Positions 18,528 through 27,503 are shown, counted from the first letter of the stretch. The stretch: DNA of 64,000 nt from Verrucomicrobiia bacterium (GCA_030425485.1 JAUIAM010000010.1:51816-115815), one strand, 5' to 3'. Notes: generated by a model from the letters alone, not told the origin. Numbers and translations are program-made.

Positions 18528-18908
18528 TTATGCAGCGTTTACTTTCGGCAGGTCAGCCGGAATCTCTACCCCATGCGGATGCTTTCGCTTGACCCGGTTG
18601 AGCCGCGAGCGGCGGCGCAGTTTACGGTCGAGCTTGTCGATCATCTGGTCCACGGACTTGTAGAGGTCATCACTGGCCACACTGACGATCATGGGCGCGC
18701 CATTGATCTCGATGTGCCCCTTGGCAATGAACTCCTCTGCTTTACCGTTGCCCTTGTTCTGATTGTACTCAAGTTCAACCCGTAAGCGAATGATTCGCTC
18801 TTCGTGCTGAAAAAGCTTATCTGCCTTTTCATGTACGAGGGTTTTCAGGGCTTCGGTCAGCTCCATATGCAGACCGGAGATAATCACTTCTTTATTGTTC
18901 ATACGCAT
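18528..18908 (-). CDS. hpf: ribosome hibernation promoting factor (short type)
   Basis: A 126-residue protein of the HPF/YfiA family: VIISGLHMELTEALKTLVHE, ADKLFQHEERIIRLRVELEY, KGHIEINGAPMIVSVASDD and LYKSVDQMIDKLDRKLRR, the beta-alpha-beta-beta-beta-alpha fold that binds the ribosomal channel in stationary cells. The C-terminal domain of long HPF is absent; only a basic tail (RSRLNRVKRKHPHG) remains. Start chosen at 18908; ATG at 18902 is equally possible. Confidence 0.9.
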   Translation of the reverse strand: MRMNNKEVIISGLHMELTEALKTLVHEKADKLFQHEERIIRLRVELEYNQNKGNGKAEEFIAKGHIEINGAPMIVSVASDDLYKSVDQMIDKLDRKLRRRSRLNRVKRKHPHGVEIPADLPKVNAA

Positions 18909-18961
18909 TTTCCGGTTAGTGGTTAACGAAATAGGAAACTCCCACACAGGAATTACCCCCA

Positions 18962-19762
18962 ATGAGTAGCTTAAAGCATGCCTTCAAAAAAATATCCGCC
19001 GTCGTGGTGACGGGCGGATCATCTGGAATTGGCGCGAGCTTCATAGCTTCGATAGCAAAGTTAGAGGATAATCCCAGGATATGCAACCTCTCTAGAAGCG
19101 AACCGGAAAAAAAGTTTCTGGACGCTGGAGTGGTGCACATTGCCTGTGACTTATCATTAAGACAGGACATCGAGCGCATCGTTCCACAATTGCAGGACTT
19201 TCTTTCCCAAACCCCTGAAGGAGAGGTGCTTTTGATAAACAATAGCGGCTTCGGCAGCTACGGGGATTTCTACGGCGTAGACCGCGAACGCGAACTTGCC
19301 ATGTGCGACCTGAACATCCGCGCCTGCGTGGACCTGACCCACCGCCTGCTGCCAACAATACTTAAGCGCGGCGGCGGCATTATTAACATCGCTTCTATAG
19401 CCTCGTTCCAGCCCACACCGCTCATGACGACCTATGGCGCGACCAAGGCCTTCCTCCAGAGCTGGAGCCTGGGGCTGAGCGATGAACTCAAAAACAAGGG
19501 TGTCAAAGTGCTCTGCGTTTGCCCTGGGCCGACCGAGTCGAACTTTTTCCTCGCCGCGGGCTATAAGGAGTCCCAGATCAACTACGGCCAAACCGCCGAG
19601 CAGGTCGTGGACGAAGCACTCGTGGCCTATGCCAAGGGCAAGTGGATCGTCACGACCAAGTTCCTGAACAAACTCAGCGTAGGCATCTCGTCCAAGCTCC
19701 CGCGCGTTCTCGTGACCAAGCTGGCCGGGGCCACCCTGCGCAAGGTACGCGCCATCAAGTGA
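18962..19762 (+). CDS. short-chain dehydrogenase/reductase
   Basis: A 266-residue SDR. The dinucleotide site is VVTGGSSGIGASF, the NNAG-like motif is NNSGFGSYG, and the catalytic triad is Ser in IASIASFQ with YGATK. PGPTESNF follows, as usual. The substrate is unknown; similar enzymes act on fatty or keto compounds. It is divergent from hpf and overlaps the start of the rluA-like gene by 4 bases (GTGA), implying co-translation. Confidence 0.9.
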   Translation: MSSLKHAFKKISAVVVTGGSSGIGASFIASIAKLEDNPRICNLSRSEPEKKFLDAGVVHIACDLSLRQDIERIVPQLQDFLSQTPEGEVLLINNSGFGSYGDFYGVDRERELAMCDLNIRACVDLTHRLLPTILKRGGGIINIASIASFQPTPLMTTYGATKAFLQSWSLGLSDELKNKGVKVLCVCPGPTESNFFLAAGYKESQINYGQTAEQVVDEALVAYAKGKWIVTTKFLNKLSVGISSKLPRVLVTKLAGATLRKVRAIK

Positions 19763-20547
19763 GCACCCGGCATTTCCGCACCTGGCCGCTCCTCAAGGGC
19801 GAGGCCGAGCTGGTCACTCCCGAGGAGCTGCCCGAGTGGATCGTGCAAAACGACGACGACCTGCTCGTCATCGACAAGCCGGGATGGATAGTCTGCCACC
19901 CCTCCAAGGCCGGCCCGTGGTCCAGCCTCGTGGGGGCCTGCCGCGAGTTTACCGGTTTGGAGACCCTGCATCTGGTTGCCCGGCTCGATCGTGAGACGAG
20001 CGGTATTGTTATCCTGGCCAAGCGCCCTGCTGTGGCCCGCCGTCTCCAGATGGCCTTTCAGGAGCGCAAAGTGCACAAGACTTACCTCGCCATTGTCCAC
20101 GGTGAACTGGCCGAGGCCGTGACCGTAGATCAACCCTTGGCCAAAGACCTTGAGAGCGAGGTGGCCTCCCGCGTGACCGTGCGCAGCTCGCGCTCGGCAA
20201 AAAAGGCCGTGACGACCTTTGAACCGCTGGTTAGCGGGGGAGGGTATACCCTGGTTCGTGTTAAGCCCGAGACGGGCCGCAAGCACCAGATACGGGCCCA
20301 TGCATGGTGGCTGGGTCACGGCATCGTCGGCGATAAAGTCTACGGCGCGGACGATAGCCTGTTTCTGGAGTTCATCGAGCACGGCTGGACGGACCGCCTC
20401 AATGCTGCACTCCCCATGCGGCGTCAGGCCCTGCACGCTGGAGCGCTGGACTTTGAGGACGGGTCGAGCTTCCGCGTCCCGCTGGCCTGGGACATGGCGC
20501 AGTTTGCCCGCGAAGTCATGGGGATCGACCCCGACGCAGTGCTGTAG
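19759..20547 (+). CDS. RluA-family pseudouridine synthase without S4 domain
   Basis: About 262 residues. The catalytic aspartate lies in HLVARLDRETSGIVILAK; further conserved elements are DLLVIDKPGWIVCHPS, KTYLAIVHGEL and ETGRKHQIRAHAWWLGHGIVGD. No S4 domain precedes the synthase domain, which fits RluA/TruC-like members acting on rRNA or tRNA; the target base is not determinable. GTG start at 19759 overlaps the SDR stop. Confidence 0.88.
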   Translation: MSTRHFRTWPLLKGEAELVTPEELPEWIVQNDDDLLVIDKPGWIVCHPSKAGPWSSLVGACREFTGLETLHLVARLDRETSGIVILAKRPAVARRLQMAFQERKVHKTYLAIVHGELAEAVTVDQPLAKDLESEVASRVTVRSSRSAKKAVTTFEPLVSGGGYTLVRVKPETGRKHQIRAHAWWLGHGIVGDKVYGADDSLFLEFIEHGWTDRLNAALPMRRQALHAGALDFEDGSSFRVPLAWDMAQFAREVMGIDPDAVL

Positions 20548-20595
20548 GGGGAGGGTATTTCGGACTTTTCGAGCGTTTTAGAACATAGATTCTTT

Positions 20596-20643
20596 TTCAC
20601 GCAAAGACGCTAAGGCGCAAAGAGGTAAGCTTTTCCGCTATCG
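20596..20643 (+). repeat. CGCAAAG intergenic repeat, copy 3
   Basis: Second long copy of the element at 15586. It lies in the 270-base gap between the pseudouridine synthase and tRNA-Phe; nothing else is seen in that gap. Confidence 0.6.
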
Positions 20644-20816
20644 GGTAATTGGCTTGGATTTTGGGTGAATCAACGTTTTCAGGTAAGCTATAGCGGGTGA
20701 TTTCTGGCGGCGTCGAAAAGATTGAAAAATACCTGCAATTTTCCAGTTGACCAAGGCGTCGTCAGGCCTAGCATTCACCGTTTTTCCCAAGCTTGGTTCT
20801 GCCGAGCCGGAGAGAA

Positions 20817-20892
<76 letters not shown>

Positions 20893-20897
20893 TTTTT

Positions 20898-20928
20898 AAA
20901 GCCCTAACCATCAATTGGTTAGGGCTTT
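20898..20928. terminator. terminator after tRNA-Phe
   Basis: Arms AAAGCCCTAACCA and TGGTTAGGGCTTT (13 bp, perfect) with a 5-base loop and a T run, 6 bases after the tRNA. Confidence 0.88.
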
Positions 20929-20950
20929 TTCTATCAGTATGTCCGAGATT

Positions 20951-21016
20951 AAGCAACAACGCTGTTGCTTGCTTGTTGCTTACTCTGGAGGTGCCAAGTC
21001 CTGCCGAAAAAGCAAC
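20951..21016. repeat. cluster of AAGCAAC / GTTGCTT heptamers
   Basis: AAGCAAC at 20951 and 21010 and its complement GTTGCTT at 20964 and 20975. They lie just inside the presumed element end and could be recombinase arm-type sites. Function is only inferred. Confidence 0.4.
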
Positions 21017-21103
21017 ATGACTATGCTCTGAAAACCTGCCTAGTTCCGCCCTAGCGGCGATTTGCACATGGAGAACTCGGCACAATCTAAGCCGTTTCAT
21101 CGC

Positions 21104-21745
21104 TTATGCGTCTCGACTAATCGTTAACAGAACAGCGTCAACCTTTGTCCCTGCCTCGGCAAAGGTTGACGCCGGGAGAACTTCCCACGAATCGCACAAG
21201 GGCCTTAGCGCCCGCTCCCGGTGGTCCGTGCTCATGCAGATAGCCGCAAGCCTTCCTCCGGGTTTTAGAAAGCATCTGGCGTGTAAAATGTGCGCAATAT
21301 CGCTGCGCATGTGAAACGGCGGATTCATCGCCACGGCGTCAAAGGCACCGATTTCGCCGGGGGTAACGGTGAGGAAATCACGTTGCTTGATGGTCACACG
21401 CTCGCGTTCCTGCTGGAAAAGCTCCCCGGCGCACTGCGGGGCCATTTCGACGGCGACAACCTCAGCGGGGGCATGGGACTGTAATTGATCTAAAAGGCGC
21501 CCTAGCCCTGCTGAGGGCTCTAAAACACGTGCTCCCGGCGCCAGTTCAAGCAAGCTGACGAGCTTGCGGGCCAGAGCGGGCGGCGTCTGGAAAAGCTGGT
21601 ATGCGGTGACGGCGCGGGGCGCGGCGCCGTTCTCGTGCCGATTGGCCAAACGTTCAAAGCGCGGGCGCATCGCTTCTTGGTCAAAACCGGCTTGGCCATT
21701 CTCCAAGCGCAAGCGTTGCAAGCGGTGATAATTTTCTGGTTTCAT
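21104..21745 (-). CDS. class I SAM-dependent methyltransferase (probably nucleic-acid adenine type)
   Basis: A 213-residue protein with the SAM-binding motif ARVLEPSAGLGRLLDQL and the catalytic motif VAMNPPFHM (NPPF, typical of amino-methyltransferases acting on adenine N6 or glutamine). No target-recognition domain is visible. Plasmids and ICEs often carry such orphan enzymes, perhaps to evade restriction. It follows the DUF3560 gene by 48 bases on the same strand. Confidence 0.82.
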   Translation of the reverse strand: MKPENYHRLQRLRLENGQAGFDQEAMRPRFERLANRHENGAAPRAVTAYQLFQTPPALARKLVSLLELAPGARVLEPSAGLGRLLDQLQSHAPAEVVAVEMAPQCAGELFQQERERVTIKQRDFLTVTPGEIGAFDAVAMNPPFHMRSDIAHILHARCFLKPGGRLAAICMSTDHRERALRPLCDSWEVLPASTFAEAGTKVDAVLLTISRDA

Positions 21746-21793
21746 TGTTCAAGGAAGGTTGAGGCGGGAGGGTTCGGACCTCCCGCGCATGTT

Positions 21794-23584
21794 TTAAATA
21801 TTGGCGGTTTCACGTTGCCGGGCAAAGAAGGCGGTGCAGAGCTTACGGCCTTCGTCTGTCCAGTTCGCTTGATGGGTGGATGGGCAATCGACGATTCCGT
21901 TTTCGTCGGCTTCACGCAGTAGCTTTGCCTGCTGCTCGTTGGCTCCGCAGCCGTTGGCGGCGGCAATGGCTTCGTGCAGCTTCGCAATGTCCGGTTGATA
22001 GGTCTCCCGATGCCAGAGGGCGATAGGAAAAGGCTTTTGCGGCTTGTCGGTCAGCACGATGACAGAATCAGCGCGGTAAAAGCTCACCCCTGCTGAATCC
22101 ATCCGGCGAACTTTGCAAACGGCGTCGCCCGTCTGGACCTTGTAATAACGTGAGCGGCATTCGAGGCCTCCGGGGTCAAGGTGGACGGTTTTTGCGCTAG
22201 CGTAGGTTCCGGCGCTCGTGCGCTTGTATTCGGCTTGCGTCATCTCGGTAACGGTGGACGGTTCGGGAAGCGTGACGCGAGCATGGCGCTTTGCGTCCGC
22301 CAAAGCCTTTTCATTCCACAAGGCTTGCAAACGCTCGGCGTCTTCGCGGGTCGGGTTGATGAGCGGGCAAGATTTCTTTAGCGGTGCCTGGGCTTGCTTG
22401 ACCTTGGCTTTAATCCGTTTGAGTTCAGCCCGGCTTTCATTGGTCGGTGGAGTGTAGGCGTCCGGGGAAAGGCGCTCGGTTTCAATCGAATACTCGGCCC
22501 ACTGCGTGCCGGGAATATTCGTTGCGCGATAAGTCCAGCTCTCAACCTTCGGGCCAAGGACTGAAACCGATGTTACGCGCTTGGTCTTGGGCGATTTGTT
22601 GACCTTGTAAACGAGCTTGCCGCCAATATACCCGCCCGGCTCAATCTCAACACTAGCAAGGCGTCCGCCTTGGGCGTCGAGCATCTGTCTTTCGTAAGCA
22701 AGGCGTAATTCGCAATGGCGTGTCCATTGCATGATTCTGGTGTGTTCAAACTCGGCGCTCTCGGGGTCAATCTGTCCCTTGAACCAAAGGGCGGCGGCTT
22801 CGGCGCCGGTAATTGGGTCGTTTTCCTGCGTTAAGAGTGAATACAAGCTGGTTCCGTGCTCGCGCACGTAGGTCGTAGCCGACTCGGGGCGCGGGTGGCG
22901 GTAATGGTGGCCGTGACAGAAGTTTGCGACGTGAACAGCGGCGGCGGTCTGTTCCTTGGGGTCTTCAATCGCCGCGACTTGCTGCCAGTTGCGGAAACGC
23001 TTCTTGTATTGTTCTACGGCTTCGGCTCGCTTGCGCTGTTCGGATTCAAGGCGCTTGATTCGGCCCATGCGAACGCTCGGCGTTGACACGTAAAGGGCAT
23101 GTTGAATCACTCCAGCGGTGCGGCGCTGCCAGTATTCGGCCTTGCTCCAAGCGTCGCAAGCATAGCCCGCTATGCGGTCATGTCGGGCGGCGGCGCGTTG
23201 TGCTCGCTGTTCGTTTTGGTAGCCATGCGCAAGCGGCGTTGCCTCGTAGCGGTTGGCATGGCCTACGGCTTCGGCGGTACGCTTTTCGCGGTATTCGGCG
23301 AAGCGTTCGGCCCGGTCGGCGGATCGCTCCGCCGGTTCCATGTCTTCATCTTCAATAATGCCCGCATAATCAAGGCAGGTGTCACGGCGCCGGGGCGTCC
23401 AAGTGGCGGCAAAATCGCAATCCTGTTTCGGCGTGCTCGTCCAGCCTTCGGCCTTCAGGGCAAGGTATTCGTCATGCGGGACGCGCCCTACGTAAAGACG
23501 TAGCTTGTTATCCTCGGGGCAATAAGTCGCGGTCGCATTTGCGAGCCGTTCACTGGCATTCTCTTTGTCGTTGATGTGTTTCAT
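21794..23584 (-). CDS. DUF3560-family protein
   Basis: A 596-residue soluble protein. The N-terminal 230 residues fit DUF3560: YCPEDNKLRLYVGRVPHDEY, TWTPRRRDTCLDYAG, ERSADRAERFAEYREKR and, after a basic coiled coil, RIKRLESEQRKRAEAVEQYK. The rest contains WTRHCELRLAYERQMLDAQG and a C-terminal region of mixed character. DUF3560 is frequent on plasmids and conjugative elements, without known biochemical role. No clear Shine-Dalgarno site precedes it. Confidence 0.8.
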   Translation of the reverse strand: MKHINDKENASERLANATATYCPEDNKLRLYVGRVPHDEYLALKAEGWTSTPKQDCDFAATWTPRRRDTCLDYAGIIEDEDMEPAERSADRAERFAEYREKRTAEAVGHANRYEATPLAHGYQNEQRAQRAAARHDRIAGYACDAWSKAEYWQRRTAGVIQHALYVSTPSVRMGRIKRLESEQRKRAEAVEQYKKRFRNWQQVAAIEDPKEQTAAAVHVANFCHGHHYRHPRPESATTYVREHGTSLYSLLTQENDPITGAEAAALWFKGQIDPESAEFEHTRIMQWTRHCELRLAYERQMLDAQGGRLASVEIEPGGYIGGKLVYKVNKSPKTKRVTSVSVLGPKVESWTYRATNIPGTQWAEYSIETERLSPDAYTPPTNESRAELKRIKAKVKQAQAPLKKSCPLINPTREDAERLQALWNEKALADAKRHARVTLPEPSTVTEMTQAEYKRTSAGTYASAKTVHLDPGGLECRSRYYKVQTGDAVCKVRRMDSAGVSFYRADSVIVLTDKPQKPFPIALWHRETYQPDIAKLHEAIAAANGCGANEQQAKLLREADENGIVDCPSTHQANWTDEGRKLCTAFFARQRETANI

Positions 23585-23993
23585 GTGCTTGGTGGGTTGT
23601 GACTCTCGTGATTGAAAGCCTGTTTTTCCCTGCCAAGCGGCGAGCGAAGCTAGAGCGTGCCCGGAGCGGACGCCGCAGGCGTCCTGTCAAGGTGGAGATT
23701 TTTGTGCGCAGCGCGGAAGCAAGGAGCCTGCGACGCTGCTGCACAAGCGAGCGGAAAAATGCGACCTTTACAGGTTCAAGCGTAGGGCTGGCATGATTTC
23801 TTTTCCTGACTTGGCAGGAAAAGCAGGCTTTTAAATAAACCCTGCGCCAAGCAGTGCTTGGCGTGATCCTATCCGCCAAGGGCGGAGCGAACCCTGTTCG
23901 CAAATATCCCCCAAATTCGCAACTCGGCGAAATGGGGGACCAAGGGGGTTTATAGTGGTGGGAGCTTTGCAATGAAAAGCGGGAACCAACGTA
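23585..23993. other. 409-base gap with a GC-rich dyad
   Basis: No gene recognised. A perfect dyad GGACGCC-GCA-GGCGTCC lies at 23668-23684, and the promoter of the DUF3560 gene should be near 23585-23650. Short open frames here have no protein-like composition. Confidence 0.5.
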
Positions 23994-24251
23994 TTAAGCG
24001 TTCCTCGCTAGCTTGTCAGGACTCGCCTTGGAACGCCTTCCGGCCTTTCCCTCCAAAGCGGACTTAATCACCTTCGCCACAAACTTCTCGGTGACAATCT
24101 TTTGAATCGCTCGTTCTTCCGCCTTGTTTATTTCAGCTTCGATCAAGGGTGAAGCTGCATCAATGACGGTTTCCAAAAGAGCCGGTGGTAGCTTGTCCAA
24201 GTCATATCCACGACCCACATTCTTCAATCTCACGGTAATCTTTGCTTTCAT
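23994..24251 (-). CDS. small basic protein, unknown
   Basis: An 85-residue protein: MKAKITVRLKNVGRGYDLDK, LLETVIDAASPLIEAEINKA, a helical stretch and a Lys/Arg-rich C-terminus (AGRRSKASPDKLARNA). No signal peptide or known domain. The start at 24251 is chosen as the in-frame ATG nearest to well-behaved sequence; the open frame continues to 24356. Confidence 0.55.
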   Translation of the reverse strand: MKAKITVRLKNVGRGYDLDKLPPALLETVIDAASPLIEAEINKAEERAIQKIVTEKFVAKVIKSALEGKAGRRSKASPDKLARNA

Positions 24252-24352
24252 GTCAGAAAGTCTAGCGTCATTGCGTGGTAAAGAATACGGAAAATGGGAA
24301 TGCATACGCTTCCCAATTATACGATAGCATAATGAACGGTGCTTCGAATCAA

Positions 24353-24820
24353 TCAACTTGCCGGGTCTGCCGGTAGCAACCCTTCCTTCGCAAAGCTGTA
24401 AAATCGCTCTTTCCCGATAATGATATTATCAAGAAGTTGAATGCCCAAGTCCTTGGATATTTTCGTCACCTTATCGGTGAATGCAATATTCGTGTCCTTC
24501 GGCCAAGAACTCTCATCCATGTAATTCTGGACAACCATCAAATAGTCCGCTCTGAAGATGCAGGCTGACGTGAATAGATCCCTTACCTTTAGGTCGTTTA
24601 CATCAAAATTGCCGCCGATGGCAGCCACTTCAAAACAGACTATGCGAAATTGCTCATGCAGATTCATAACCATAAGCTTCTTTTGGCTTTCATCCTGAAT
24701 ATTGCGAAATAGCGAAACTACGGACTCCGACCCTTCGACCCACTGCCCATGCCAGTCGCCCTCAACCGTAACTGATTTGTAAAGGATTTGGACTTCTTTC
24801 AGGTGAGTGAATTTCTCCAT
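24353..24820 (-). CDS. RadC/JAB-like protein with degenerate metal site
   Basis: A 155-residue protein. Its second half aligns without gaps to the RadC (JAB/MPN) domain of the intact gene at 41193: DIRATRNLVECGKMMQIPLLD versus NIAFTDKVTKISKDLGIQLLD, then HIICG / NIIIG and YYSFNEGG / FYSFAKEG. In the metal motif, HQHPSGDPHPSQQD of the intact gene corresponds to QNYMDESSWPKDTN: both His and the Asp are replaced (Q, Y, N). It should therefore not bind zinc. It may be a structural or regulatory paralogue. The open frame is intact, so it is not an obvious pseudogene. Confidence 0.72.
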   Translation of the reverse strand: MEKFTHLKEVQILYKSVTVEGDWHGQWVEGSESVVSLFRNIQDESQKKLMVMNLHEQFRIVCFEVAAIGGNFDVNDLKVRDLFTSACIFRADYLMVVQNYMDESSWPKDTNIAFTDKVTKISKDLGIQLLDNIIIGKERFYSFAKEGLLPADPAS

Positions 24821-25011
24821 TGTGAGAAATACCGTAGAGAGACTTCATTCAGTGTCGAGGGCAAGCGTAACTGAGAATTCTGACCTTTTGATGGCGGCGC
24901 TTAACTCGTCCGCACTGTCGTTCTACATGATCGTCACAGTTGATCGCAGGTGCTTATGCAAGTTTTCGCTATTGACGGGAAAGTCGGCTTGCTGTAACAG
25001 TTTCCATTTGA

Positions 25012-25437
25012 ATGGTAGGATCCGTTAAACAGTGGGTTTCAGCTTTCCTGCTCACCATGACGCTCGCAGCATCAGTGATCTGTGCGCCCGTGTATTGTTT
25101 TGGTGGACAGACTAAGCCTACTACTGAAGACAAGAGTCACGCTTGCTGTGGCTCAGTTGAGGCGCCCGTTGATTCCGAAGGGTCGAATGATGAAGATTCT
25201 TCGGTCGGCTGTAGCGGCTGTCCATTCATGAGTGGGGAGATAGACCCGAAATTGGCAGATATGAATCTAGTGGTTCCTGCCGCCAGCTTGATTGATTTGC
25301 CTCTGTGGTTGTCTCCAGGCAAGGTTGCCCCCAAATACGAGCGAGGCCTTTCGCTTTGCAGGCTCGTTCGTTGGCAAAAAGAATCCTCTTTTCCCGCCGC
25401 TGAAATCAGGGCGAGGCTTTGTGTCTTTTTGATTTGA
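25012..25437 (+). CDS. secreted Cys-containing protein, unknown
   Basis: A 141-residue protein with a signal peptide (VSAFLLTMTLAASVICAP) and cysteine pairs in HACCGS and GCSGCPF. The rest is without known domain. Proteins with an N-terminal signal and scattered Cys/His often precede efflux operons in this kind of element; metal binding is inferred only. It lies 170 bases before the broken efflux gene. Confidence 0.55.
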   Translation: MVGSVKQWVSAFLLTMTLAASVICAPVYCFGGQTKPTTEDKSHACCGSVEAPVDSEGSNDEDSSVGCSGCPFMSGEIDPKLADMNLVVPAASLIDLPLWLSPGKVAPKYERGLSLCRLVRWQKESSFPAAEIRARLCVFLI

Positions 25438-25606
25438 ACCGAATGGTTTGAAACCAGTGTTCTGAATAGAGCCGGATTCGTTGCGTCTGTTAAAGCCGTA
25501 GCATCTGGATCTACTGTTATTGATAACTGGTTAACGTTTGTTTATATGCATGTTCTGCGGCTTCAGAGGTCGCTTCCGTGCGCGAACTTCAAATCACATT
25601 CGATTC

Positions 25607-26402
25607 ATGAGACAATTAATTTATCAAATTATATATACAACTATTATCCTTGGCGCATCCGCTCCCTTATTGTTGCGTGCAGCAGCTGATGCCCCGCCAC
25701 CTCTCAGTCTGTCACAGTACCTCGGTCAGGTTCTCACGCACGACGCCTTCATTGCCCGCGGCGCGCTTGCGCTGGGAGGCTGTAGAGGCGCGCGTACCAG
25801 CGGCGGGAACCTTGCCCGATCCAGAACTGTCCTATGGTTACTTTTTCTCGCCCATAGAAACTCGGGTCGGGGCGCAGAACCAAAAATTTGGTCTGTTCCA
25901 GAAGATACCCTGGCCCACACGTTTGCGCGAGCAGCGGGCGCTCGCTCAGGCGGGGGTTGATGTTGCTTATTTCGAGTATCTGAACACGGTGCGTCAACGT
26001 ATCGCGCAAGCCAAGGCGGCGTGGATACGACTGGCGTCATTTGACGAGCAGCTCGGAATCCTCGACCAACAGCTCGCTTTACTCCATGATGCACTGACAA
26101 CACTCGAGTGGCGGGTCGACCCACCCGGCTTGCGCAAGGGCGAGAACGCCATTGCGCTCGTCGCCTCGGATCCGGCAAGCGGATCACCCCTGCCCCTCGA
26201 AGCAGTCGATCTCGTCCTCTCCATGGACATGCCCGGTATGGACATGCGCAACCAGGCGCAATGGGAACCCGCCAGCGCGACGACCGGCACCCACACTGGT
26301 ACCCTGACCGTCGATATGGAAGGCGAGTGGATCGCCCGCCTAACCGGAACCGCAAACGGCGAGCCCTTTGAATCCGTTACCACCGTCAACGTAAAACCAT
26401 GA
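25607..26402 (+). pseudogene. decayed outer-membrane efflux (TolC/CusC-like) gene fused to a YtkA-like segment
   Basis: The first frame (from 25607) gives a signal peptide and PPPLSLSQYLGQVLTHDAFI, then near 25766 the reading shifts to another frame with LRWEAVEARVPAAGTLPDPE and LSYGYFFSPIETRVG, FGLFQKIPWPTRLREQRA, as in CusC/CzcC proteins. The efflux part stops near 26110, after about 150 of the usual 420 residues, and runs on in frame into SMDMPGMDMRNQAQW and GTLTVDMEGEWIARLTG, a YtkA/FixH-like domain. So a frameshift plus an internal deletion have removed the outer-membrane barrel, and probably the pump genes, of a copper-type efflux locus. Confidence 0.7.
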
Positions 26403-26456
26403 ACCAAATTTTCCGTAGAATAACCGCGAAAACGTAAATCAAAACCACAAAACACC

Positions 26457-26996
26457 ATGAAAATAAAAATGAAAACATCCATCCTTACCCTCGGCCTCGC
26501 ACTCGGTTTGGGAAGCCTCGCTTATCTCCAAGCCAACACCACACAGGAGGGCTCTGCCGATACCCAAGCTGTTCAGGCAGTCGCGCTTCCCGAGAATCAG
26601 GCCAAAGCACTGTTTGAGCCTTATGAAGCCATTGCCGCAGCTCTCGTCGAGGACGATCTCGAATCGGCCAAGGTTGCCGCAAAGCAACTAAGCAAGCGTG
26701 CCACCAAGGCCGAGCAGACGACACTCGCCGAACAAGCTGAAACACTCGCCGGGGCGCTCGACCTCGAAAGTGCCCGTAAGGCCTTTCTGCCGCTTAGTCG
26801 CAACGCCATCAAGCTGCTCGGCCAATCCGAGGGCATGTTCGTCATGACCTGTCCTATGGTCGAAGGCGGTCGCTGGCTTCAAGATAACAAAAAAGTAGCC
26901 AACCCCTACATGGGGCAGCGCATGCCCGCGTGTGGGATGCCGGAGAAGACCTCTGAAACCAGCACCACCGTGCCCCTGAGCTGCTGTAAGTCCTAA
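26457..26996 (+). CDS. DUF3347-domain periplasmic protein
   Basis: A 179-residue secreted protein: signal peptide to about residue 26, a helical middle (YEAIAAALVEDDLESAKVAA) and the DUF3347 C-terminal motif FVMTCPMVEGGRWLQDNKKV followed by NPYMGQRMPACG, with Cys/Met residues suited to copper or silver binding. This domain is found in or next to CusB-like adaptors. It is the last intact member of the copper-efflux remnant to its left. It ends PLSCCKS. Confidence 0.78.
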   Translation: MKIKMKTSILTLGLALGLGSLAYLQANTTQEGSADTQAVQAVALPENQAKALFEPYEAIAAALVEDDLESAKVAAKQLSKRATKAEQTTLAEQAETLAGALDLESARKAFLPLSRNAIKLLGQSEGMFVMTCPMVEGGRWLQDNKKVANPYMGQRMPACGMPEKTSETSTTVPLSCCKS

Positions 26997-27060
26997 ATAT
27001 CCAATCAGATTATTTGATGAAAACAACGGCCTTGGGGATTGAGATGACTTGTGCTGTTTC

Positions 27061-27453
27061 TCAATCCTCCAGAGCCGCCAGCATCGGGCAGTTCTTCGAG
27101 GTGCCAGTTTTTGTGCAGCCCTCGATTTGTTTAGCGAGGACTCGGCGCAGGCTGCGCAGATCGCGAATTTTCCGGTCGATATCGGCAACTTTGGCTTCCG
27201 CCTGCGCCTTCATTTCGTCGCAGATAGCTACGGGAGCATCCTGCAGGGAGATCAGCATTTCGATCTCTTTCAACGAAAACCCTAATTCTTTGGCTCGGAA
27301 AATGAAGCGTAGTCGCGCTTCGTGTTCCGAGCCATACATGCGATAGCGACCGGAGCCGACCCGCCAGGGCTCGGGCAATAGACCCTTACGCTCGTAGTAG
27401 CGGAGCGTTTGTGGGTTAACACCCACTTTTTTTGCCAGTTCGCCGATTATCAT
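27061..27453 (-). CDS. merR: MerR mercury-responsive regulator
   Basis: A 130-residue MerR-family activator-repressor. The winged helix is IGELAKKVGVNPQTLRYYER; the coiled coil follows. The three mercury-ligand cysteines are in place: one in APVAICDEM and two in EGCTKTGTSKNCPM, nine residues apart as in MerR. It should twist the mer promoter when Hg(II) binds. It is divergent from merT with the operator at 27463-27494. Confidence 0.93.
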   Translation of the reverse strand: MIIGELAKKVGVNPQTLRYYERKGLLPEPWRVGSGRYRMYGSEHEARLRFIFRAKELGFSLKEIEMLISLQDAPVAICDEMKAQAEAKVADIDRKIRDLRSLRRVLAKQIEGCTKTGTSKNCPMLAALED

Positions 27454-27462
27454 TTTTTTCTT

Positions 27463-27494
27463 TTGACCTTATACCTTGGTGCAAGGTGTAGACT
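27463..27494 (+). promoter_or_regulatory. mer promoter and MerR operator
   Basis: TTGACC (-35, 27463-27468) and TAGACT (-10, 27489-27494) are 20 bases apart, the over-long spacer typical of MerR promoters. Between them is the dyad ACCTTG-GTG-CAAGGT (27473-27487), perfect over 6 bp per arm. Confidence 0.88.
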
Positions 27495-27503
27495 TTGTCC
27501 ATA

